DNA of 52,017 bases from Paraburkholderia silviterrae. Lineage in GTDB: Bacteria > Pseudomonadota > Gammaproteobacteria > Burkholderiales > Burkholderiaceae. Positions 46,314 to 52,017 of this stretch are shown piece by piece. The stretch spans positions 1 through 52,017 of the forward strand of contig NZ_SMRP01000042.1 in assembly GCF_004353915.1 (NCBI RefSeq), written 5' to 3'. The notes beneath the pieces were generated by a model that saw nothing but the letters and a program-made list of their open reading frames with translations, was not told the origin of the DNA and made no database searches. Every line of letters begins with the position of its first letter. Positions within the stretch are counted from its first letter, which is position 1. The position numbers and the translations under genes are program-made.

Positions 46314-47975
46314 ATGGCCATCGCAATCGATCGTTCCGCATTTCGTCCCACGCTTCTCGCCCTTGCAATCGCCTGTGCCAGCACCGGCGCCATCGCCCAG
46401 CCCGCCTTCGGCGGACCGGGCCTGCTGGTCGTGAGCCGCGGCGTCTACGACAACGCGTCCAGCAACGTGCAGACCGGCGAGGTGCTGCCGCCGAAATGCG
46501 CAAGCACGCAGGCCGGCTGCCCGACCGGCAACGGCGCAACCAATGACGGCACCTACCCGTATGTCTGGAACAACGCGCTCTACGATGGGAGCTTCGGCCT
46601 CACGGCGCGCGTCTTCCTCGACGCCATCACGCCGGGCGGCGAAGTCGTCCATTCGCTCGAAGTGCCGAACAGCCTGCATCCCGGCGACGGTCACGACCAG
46701 CTCGTGACGAGCTTCAGCTCCAAGTCGGAGCTCGCGCTCAACCTCTCGGCGGACGGCCGCTACCTGACGTTCATGGGCTACGTCGCGCCGGTCAATGCCA
46801 TCGACGTGTCGAATTCGAACACGCCGGGCGCGAATGATCCGACGAATCCGGATGGCGTGGCGTACTACCGCGCCGTTGCGCGCGTCGACCGCGAAGGGCA
46901 CTTCACCTTCACCGAGACCAACGCCTATAGCGGCAACAACGGCCGCGCCGCGATCCTGAACAACAGCAACGCGAACGGCAATGGCGACGGCTTCTACTAC
47001 ACGGTCGGCAACGCGGGCAACGGCTCGAACCCGCAGCCCACGAACGTGATTCTCGGCGCGGGCTCGCAGTTCATCGCGGCCACGCACGAACACGAAGCGC
47101 AGCAAACGCCGGGCACGCCCGCGCCGCTCGCGAGCTTCTCCGTCACGCAGCTTGGCGCGAAGGCCGACAAGGTGGGCAAGGACGATAACTTCCGCGGCCT
47201 GACCGTGTTCAACAACGTCGTGTACTTCACGAAGGGCAGCGGCGGCAATGGCGTGAATACGGTGTACTTCGTCGATACGACGGGCACGGCGTGTCCCTCG
47301 GGCGTGGGCGTGCCGGCACAGGGCGCGAAGCTGCCCACGCAACCGCTCGCCTATAACGCGGCGACGGTCCAGTCGAGCGGCCTGCCGAGCAACGTGTGCG
47401 TGCTCGCTGGCTTCCCGACTACGCCGAACAAGACGGCGACTACGACGGCCTATCCGTTCGGCGTCTGGTTCGCCGACGCGAACACGCTCTATGTCGCCGA
47501 CGAAGGCGACGGCTACGCGGGCGGCGCCGACCTCTACACGCACGCTGCGGCGCAGACCACCGCGGGCCTGCAAAAGTGGGTGTACAACGCGGGCACGAAG
47601 TCGTGGAAGCTTGCCTACACGCTGCAAAACGGCCTGGGTCTGGGCACGGCCTATACGGTGCAGGGCTACCCATCCGGCTCGAACAGCGCGACCGGCCTGC
47701 CGTGGGCGCCGGCCACCGACGGCCTGCGCAATCTCACCGGGCATGTCGATAACGACGGCACGGTCACGCTCTGGGCGATCACCTCGACGGTGAGCGGCAA
47801 CGGCGATCAGGGCGCGGACCCGAACCGCCTCGTCGCGATCCGCGACGTGTTGCACAACAGCCAGGCGAGCGGCGCGACGCAGGAGCAATTCGTCACGGTG
47901 CGCAATGCCGGCTTTGGCGAGGTGCTGCGCGGTGTTTCGCTCGCGCCGGGTGCAATCAACGGCAAGTGGTTCTGA
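46314..47975 (+). CDS. Exported protein of unknown function, beta-propeller-like
   Basis: The product is about 553 residues. An N-terminal signal peptide (LALAIACASTGAIAQ, cleaved before PAFGG) is clear. The mature protein has repeated blocks such as GRYLTFMGYVAP, GLTVFNNVVYFTKGSGG, YPFGVWFADANTLYVADEG and VTLWAITSTVSG, a spacing typical of beta-propeller blades, and is rich in Asn and Gly. I know no characterised homologue. The frame begins at 46197, but ATG 46314 follows GGAGACG and starts the signal peptide. Nothing in the neighbourhood reveals its role. Confidence 0.75.
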   Translation: MAIAIDRSAFRPTLLALAIACASTGAIAQPAFGGPGLLVVSRGVYDNASSNVQTGEVLPPKCASTQAGCPTGNGATNDGTYPYVWNNALYDGSFGLTARVFLDAITPGGEVVHSLEVPNSLHPGDGHDQLVTSFSSKSELALNLSADGRYLTFMGYVAPVNAIDVSNSNTPGANDPTNPDGVAYYRAVARVDREGHFTFTETNAYSGNNGRAAILNNSNANGNGDGFYYTVGNAGNGSNPQPTNVILGAGSQFIAATHEHEAQQTPGTPAPLASFSVTQLGAKADKVGKDDNFRGLTVFNNVVYFTKGSGGNGVNTVYFVDTTGTACPSGVGVPAQGAKLPTQPLAYNAATVQSSGLPSNVCVLAGFPTTPNKTATTTAYPFGVWFADANTLYVADEGDGYAGGADLYTHAAAQTTAGLQKWVYNAGTKSWKLAYTLQNGLGLGTAYTVQGYPSGSNSATGLPWAPATDGLRNLTGHVDNDGTVTLWAITSTVSGNGDQGADPNRLVAIRDVLHNSQASGATQEQFVTVRNAGFGEVLRGVSLAPGAINGKWF

Positions 47976-48039
47976 GCACGCAAGCGTAACGACTGCGGGT
48001 GTTCCACACACTCGCGGCCGGACGGTTGATCAGGAACCG

Positions 48040-48068
48040 TGGATGCATGCGCGATGCGCATGCATCCA
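48040..48068. terminator. Perfect 13-bp hairpin between convergent genes
   Basis: Arms TGGATGCATGCGC (48040-48052) and GCGCATGCATCCA (48056-48068) pair perfectly around GAT. It lies 65 bp after the 46314 gene stop and just past the end of the SnoaL-like gene on the other strand, where a bidirectional terminator is expected, but there is no T tract, so the role is tentative. Confidence 0.5.
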
Positions 48069-48085
48069 GCAATCGCAAGCGAGGC

Positions 48086-48586
48086 TCAGGCCATCGGCGT
48101 AGCGAGAGGCGCGCCGAAGATGGCGGTCTGATACTCGGCGAGCAGCGCGGGTTCTTCGATCGACCCGTGATGATGGAGCTGCCGCCACGCGTCATCGATC
48201 TTCGCGAACCAGCGCGTCGTGCGAATGCGCAACGGGATCGTGCGATCGGGCAGCACGCAGGTCCCTTCCGCGCGGCCGACGAACAAGTGCCAGTCGTCAC
48301 CGCCTTCCGGCGTGAAGTCGTGGAACGCGACCTGCACGCGCGCCGGACCTTCAAAGAGCGCCTGGTAACCCGCGCGAATGGCGGGCCAGCCGTGCCGAAT
48401 CCGGCCAATGGGATTGGCCATGCTCGGACGCTCGCCCGGCGCCCAGTTGGCCGCGAGCGCGTCCAGATCGCCGGTGTTGAAGGCGCGATAGAAGGCCACT
48501 AGCGCTTCCAGCGGACTGCCCTCGGTAGCGAGTTCACGGTGCGTTTGTTGCTGGCCCGGTCGAGCATCCAGAGATCGCGCAGGCAC
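48086..48586 (-). CDS. SnoaL/NTF2-like protein with a replaced 5' end
   Basis: The open frame encodes up to 166 residues. From about residue 20 it is a good NTF2-like (SnoaL/YybH-type) domain: EALVAFYRAFNTGDLDALAANW, IRTTRWFAKIDDAWRQLHHH and a short tail. The first 19 residues (MPARSLDARPGQQQTHREL) are antisense to the LysR remnant on the other strand, so the native start is missing: homology begins at about 48529, exactly where the LysR homology also begins. The fold itself looks intact, and translation from this substitute start is possible. NTF2-like proteins bind small ligands or catalyse isomerisation; the role here is unknown. Confidence 0.7.
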   Translation of the reverse strand: MPARSLDARPGQQQTHRELATEGSPLEALVAFYRAFNTGDLDALAANWAPGERPSMANPIGRIRHGWPAIRAGYQALFEGPARVQVAFHDFTPEGGDDWHLFVGRAEGTCVLPDRTIPLRIRTTRWFAKIDDAWRQLHHHGSIEEPALLAEYQTAIFGAPLATPMA

Positions 48587-49002
48587 GCGTGTTTACCGAA
48601 GAGCTCGTGCTCGTTGCGAGTCCTGCGGTGTCCTCATTAAAGGATCTGGCGAAGATTGCGGACCTTAAAGCCGTGGTGTTTCAGTTCGGCTGTTCGTATC
48701 GGCAGCGGTTGGAGGCATTTCTCTATGGGCGCGGGCTCGTCGTGGCCAAGCCGCTGGAGTTCGGTTCGCTCGACGCGATTCTGAGTTGCGTCGCGGCGGG
48801 CGTTGGCGTGACGCTGCTGCCGCAGGGTGTGGTCGCGCAAGCGGCCGCCGCAGGCAAGGTTAGCGCGCATCGTATGCCAGCGGAGCTGGCGCGTATGCAG
48901 ACGCTGTTTATTCGGCGGCGCGATGGGTATGTTTCGAGCGCGTTGGGGGCGTTTCTGGAGATGGCGGAGGGGGCGGCGCGGGGGAAGCTTAGGGCGGCTT
49001 AG
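48529..49002 (+). pseudogene. LysR-family regulator lacking its DNA-binding domain
   Basis: The frame from about 48529 (GAFVAGPVEHPE) through MFTEELVLVASPAVSSLKDL to the end encodes only the later part of the LysR effector-binding domain, including AGVGVTLLPQGVV. The N-terminal HTH and first part of the sensor (about 150-170 residues) are missing; an in-frame stop lies just upstream. It runs from the same breakpoint at which the SnoaL gene begins, on the opposite strand, consistent with a deletion of a divergent promoter region. It is very unlikely to regulate DNA. Confidence 0.82.
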
Positions 49003-49141
49003 GTGGTTGTCGACGTTTGGAGCGGTGCATATGGGCGCTGCTGGAGGTGCCTGGCGTTGCCGGCACGGTGGAGCACATTCTCATCGCGCGAAGCCGTTGA
49101 GGCATGAGCGAATTGCGAAATCGTGCGTTCGAAGCGTTGGG

Positions 49142-49927
49142 TCATTTGGCGGCCTCCGGTTTACCGTACAACTCGCGAATGCGCTGTTCCTTTTCCTCGC
49201 GCTTCTGCTTGCGCATCGCGGGAGTGACGTACGGGTAATCGCGTCGGATGTAGATGGAACTCAAGCGCAACATGTCTGCGTTCATGTTGTCTCTGTAGCT
49301 AAAAAACATATCGACATCGACCGGCACGCGCCCGCTTTCATGCGGGTTGGCCCGATAGCGACAAATTAGAATTCCACGTGCTGGTGCTGGTGATGGATAA
49401 CAGTTTCTCTTATTCTCCTTCCCATCAATACCAACCCAATAGTTCGCAAGATCGAGCTCCCTTTCTAAGGAGCCTTTGCTCAATTCGCCAGTCAAATCAT
49501 AGAAATCAATTTCGAACTTTACTGGAACCACGGGAACCAGCGTTCTATCCTCAACATCGTTAAGTGGGTCAGAATATGTCGTAATCGTTGTCTGCGAATC
49601 TGGTAATTTACTATTGCGGTACTCGTAACTAATCCCGGGATCATCCGGACTATTTTCTGTAGATTTTAATTCTCCGAAGGCGAACTGCTTCGGGTTAAAT
49701 GGTTTATCATCGCGCAGAACGCCCATCACTTCATTGAGTAGGCTGGATAGTGCAGTACTTTGCTCCTTGGTGATCTGCTTAGGCATTTGCGCCGCCTCCA
49801 ATTGCATTGATGGTTTTGAGGTATTCTCTTGTGCATGAGCCGGGATTGCGCATGGAATCAGGATCAGATTTGTCATTAGACCAATACGAATCCACGAGAT
49901 CCCCGCAACTGAAAGCATCTTCTTCAT
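49142..49927 (-). CDS. Signal-peptide protein overlapping the VgrG effector, candidate T6SS immunity protein
   Basis: The product is about 261 residues with a signal peptide (MKKMLSVAGISWIRIGLMTN, then LILIPCAIPAHAQ) and a mature domain with several Asp/Tyr-rich stretches (IDFYDLTGELSKGSLERELD, DVDMFFSYRDNMNADM) and a Lys/Arg/Glu-rich tail. AGGAG sits 8 bp before ATG 49927, inside the 3' end of the VgrG gene, giving a 149-bp overlap. I do not recognise the family. Position directly downstream of an evolved VgrG and export to the periplasm are typical of an immunity protein; this is inference. GC content is lower than elsewhere in the window. Confidence 0.72.
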   Translation of the reverse strand: MKKMLSVAGISWIRIGLMTNLILIPCAIPAHAQENTSKPSMQLEAAQMPKQITKEQSTALSSLLNEVMGVLRDDKPFNPKQFAFGELKSTENSPDDPGISYEYRNSKLPDSQTTITTYSDPLNDVEDRTLVPVVPVKFEIDFYDLTGELSKGSLERELDLANYWVGIDGKENKRNCYPSPAPARGILICRYRANPHESGRVPVDVDMFFSYRDNMNADMLRLSSIYIRRDYPYVTPAMRKQKREEKEQRIRELYGKPEAAK

Positions 49928-52017
49928 GCAATTGACTCCTGTAGCCTGTCTCATGGTCTGCCATTTTCCTCGCTACTTCTGATGTAACGTTCAGTAGTTT
50001 GCAAATCTCGGCCTCTACCGCCTCCTGATCATTGGCCAAAAATTCGTATCCCGATTTGTCCTTGTTTCCCATGATTGTCCAGTAGTAGTCGAACATCAAC
50101 ATTCGATGTACGCCAATACGAACAAGGTCGTTGTTTGGAAACGGAGTTGTCTGGGCGCACAACAGGATGTTCTTCGCTACGTTAATTTCTTGAAAAACCA
50201 CGAATTCCTTCAACTTCTCGTAGTCACTTGGATTGCTGTGGTAAAGGGAGAGCATCCAGAATTTCTGTTGGCAATGCCTCGCTTCGTGATACATCGTATT
50301 AGAAATTGTCTGCATGCGAGCATGATTATCAAACACCGCGGATTTCTTTATAGTTTCGTCAGTCATTTTGCTGATTGCAATTTCATTGGTGGCGATGTGA
50401 TCGATTCTATTTTTATTAATTACTAACGCCCATGTTGGATTATGGAAACATCCGTTATAGTCTGACTTCATTCCAAAATCATCCCATTGATCTGGGCCAG
50501 CCACAATTATTTTTGGCATTGCACGTACGGGAAGACCAAACGATCCATATTGCAATGCAGCCAAAATTGCACCCCGAACCACGGGTTTAACTGCGTCATT
50601 GACCGCGTCGGAGGATTTGCCCGACAACCCTACCCAATCCATGCCTGTCAAAGCTGACTTCATCGCCTTGGTATATGCCTTCGCGACGGGATACTGAATT
50701 TTCCCCACGAACAGGTACTTCGGGTCGTCCGCCTTCCCACCTGAGAGGAACTGGTAGGTGCGCAGTCCGAAGTTGAGTGGATCACATCCCATGTATGTGG
50801 CTGGCTTCCCCTGCGATGTTGTATTCGTGGGGGGCGTGCTGATGGTTTTACCGCCTACGGTCGTTGTACGTTGTGCCGCGACCTCTACAGCCGGCATTGC
50901 TACATCGGCCTGTTCGTACACTGTGGTCTGAGCAATCCCAATTATCTGTTCCGGGTTAGTCTGCGACAGCAACTCGATCATGCCGAACGACACGACGTTA
51001 CTCGTCGCCATCTGCATTTCGCCCAGTTCGTTTGTGACGCCCTGGATGATTTGCCCATCGTCCAGCGTGAGGCGGTATGGCTGATTCGGGACCGGAAAAC
51101 CACCACCGCTCTCGACGAGCACATGATGGGCGGCGAGCTTGCCAGGATTCTCGGACGTAACCGGGAACTGCACAGGTGGCGCCTGCGGGTCATCCGTCGC
51201 GTGATTTGCTGCATGGACGAGGTATTGCCCATCGGTATACGTGAAGATGCCCTGAGGCGTGAAGCGGACCGTTGTGTTCTCAACCTTGATCTCGACGCAT
51301 TGCCGAGCCGTCAGCCTGATCACTCCATCAGTGCTCGTCTGGGTTATATCACCCCTCGCAGTCATATCGATTCCGTTCAAGCGCGATTCAATGCGCACAA
51401 GTTCACGGGCAATGAAGCTCATGGACTTGTAGGCAAAGAAAGACACCACGCGCCGGACCGAAACGAACAGTGACTTCGCGGCAATCGCCACATCGCCGCC
51501 CGCCGTAAGCGCGGTATTCTCGCGACTCGCAATGTGCGTGCTGCATTCCGCCGCCGTGTGCACATTAGCTGCGCTGGAGATGACAATGTCGGGGTTGTCG
51601 AACTCCGGGAATTCTCCGCCCTCTTTGCCGCGAAGTGCGGCGTTGGCGTCCTTGATGGCCCGCGTTACGTCCGTCTGGTTGTCCGTCGCCTCCTGCGCGC
51701 CGTGCTTCTGTGCACTCTGCGCCAGCTCCTCGTGAATTCCGCGCGCCTCGGTCAGGTGCGAGTGCGTCTCGCCCATGTCCTTGGCTTTGCCCGCCGCCTT
51801 CTCACGGCCAAACGTGGTCAGCAGCAGACCGAGCGCTGCGCGCAGCGCCCCCCATCGGTCGCTGCGTAGCTCGAAGCCCTCGCCCCTGGCATCCTGCCGG
51901 CCCGCATTGCCCTCGATGCGTGTGATATAGCCCAGGCTCAGGCTCGACTTTCCGCGATCGCTCGCGAGCTGGGCCTGCTGCCGGTTCTCGGTGTCGTCCA
52001 GCGCGAGATGGTTGGTC
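49779..52017 (-). CDS. vgrG: Evolved VgrG with C-terminal HExxH metallopeptidase-like domain (partial, runs off window)
   Basis: The frame is open from the right edge (52017) leftward, so the N-terminal gp27/gp5-like part lies outside. The visible start has VgrG features (RQDARGEGFELRSDRWGALR). A DUF2345 beta-prism region follows (FDNPDIVISSAANVHTAAEC, then ALTAGGDVAIAAKSL and FTYTDGQYLVHAANHATDDP), then a linker PYRLTLDDGQIIQGVTNELG. The last about 400 residues are a variable effector domain with a metalloprotease motif HEARH (50274-50288) and a later ANDQEAVEAEICKLL whose Glu could be the third zinc ligand. VgrG tips of this type carry effectors into rival cells. GC falls within the effector domain, a sign of module exchange. 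Confidence 0.85.
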   Translation of the reverse strand, partial: TNHLALDDTENRQQAQLASDRGKSSLSLGYITRIEGNAGRQDARGEGFELRSDRWGALRAALGLLLTTFGREKAAGKAKDMGETHSHLTEARGIHEELAQSAQKHGAQEATDNQTDVTRAIKDANAALRGKEGGEFPEFDNPDIVISSAANVHTAAECSTHIASRENTALTAGGDVAIAAKSLFVSVRRVVSFFAYKSMSFIARELVRIESRLNGIDMTARGDITQTSTDGVIRLTARQCVEIKVENTTVRFTPQGIFTYTDGQYLVHAANHATDDPQAPPVQFPVTSENPGKLAAHHVLVESGGGFPVPNQPYRLTLDDGQIIQGVTNELGEMQMATSNVVSFGMIELLSQTNPEQIIGIAQTTVYEQADVAMPAVEVAAQRTTTVGGKTISTPPTNTTSQGKPATYMGCDPLNFGLRTYQFLSGGKADDPKYLFVGKIQYPVAKAYTKAMKSALTGMDWVGLSGKSSDAVNDAVKPVVRGAILAALQYGSFGLPVRAMPKIIVAGPDQWDDFGMKSDYNGCFHNPTWALVINKNRIDHIATNEIAISKMTDETIKKSAVFDNHARMQTISNTMYHEARHCQQKFWMLSLYHSNPSDYEKLKEFVVFQEINVAKNILLCAQTTPFPNNDLVRIGVHRMLMFDYYWTIMGNKDKSGYEFLANDQEAVEAEICKLLNVTSEVARKMADHETGYRSQLHEEDAFSCGDLVDSYWSNDKSDPDSMRNPGSCTREYLKTINAIGGGANA

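Overview
The window is high-GC DNA with the gene style of a Burkholderiaceae bacterium, most like Paraburkholderia or Caballeronia: a Burkholderia-type trimeric porin, a glycine-zipper protein, a patatin/acetoacetate-decarboxylase pair, kdp genes and a type VI secretion VgrG. This taxonomic reading is inference from protein families and composition. I saw no rRNA, tRNA, CRISPR array or insertion sequence.

Region 1 (about 120-14,330) is a catabolic cluster. An AraC-type regulator diverges from a TauD/TfdA dioxygenase. A large MalT-like LuxR regulator diverges from a run encoding a quinone-oxidoreductase-like MDR enzyme, a second TauD/TfdA paralogue, a beta-keto acid cleavage enzyme (DUF849) and a small alpha/beta hydrolase. 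Two short-chain dehydrogenases, an MFS transporter, a porin, a BON-domain protein and a carboxymuconolactone-decarboxylase-like protein follow on the same strand. Region 2 (14,499-19,174) encodes a three-subunit molybdenum enzyme (Mo catalytic subunit, four-cluster ferredoxin, DmsC-type membrane anchor) whose subunit sizes and Cys Mo-ligand fit the sulfite dehydrogenase SoeABC. TauD-type enzymes release sulfite from sulfonates, so a sulfonate-to-sulfite-to-sulfate pathway is an attractive hypothesis for regions 1 and 2.

Region 3 (19,215-29,021) is a potassium island. It holds a PTS IIA-Ntr-domain protein, a 31-aa membrane ORF and a complete kdpFABC whose KdpC is much longer than usual. It also carries what looks like the wreck of a second, classical kdp operon: a 5' stump of kdpA in inverted orientation, an intact second kdpB, a 12-codon stump resembling the start of kdpC, no kdpD, and an intact kdpE. 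Two copies of a 35-bp promoter-like element face outward, one toward the PTS gene and one toward kdpF.

Region 4 (29,100-36,050) is a patchwork: a GNAT acetyltransferase, a small membrane protein, a PAS histidine kinase with a FixJ-like regulator, acetoacetate decarboxylase behind a decayed patatin gene, a stand-alone receiver protein, a SYLF lipoprotein and a glycine-zipper protein. Three GGACC-N3-GKCC palindromes resembling the DosR/NarL-family box lie beside the receiver and SYLF genes. A stray 58-bp copy of the DmsC-like gene lies in an intergenic gap.

Region 5 (36,145-45,623) is one compact apparent operon joining an RND tripartite pump (adaptor, permease, outer-membrane lipoprotein) to pqiABC, with start/stop overlaps from the outer-membrane protein onward. 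Region 6 (45,700-52,017) holds two secreted proteins of unknown function, a deletion scar where a SnoaL-like gene and a LysR gene both lost their 5' ends, and at the right edge a VgrG with a C-terminal HExxH domain followed by a signal-peptide protein that overlaps it by 149 bp, a likely T6SS effector/immunity pair of lower GC.
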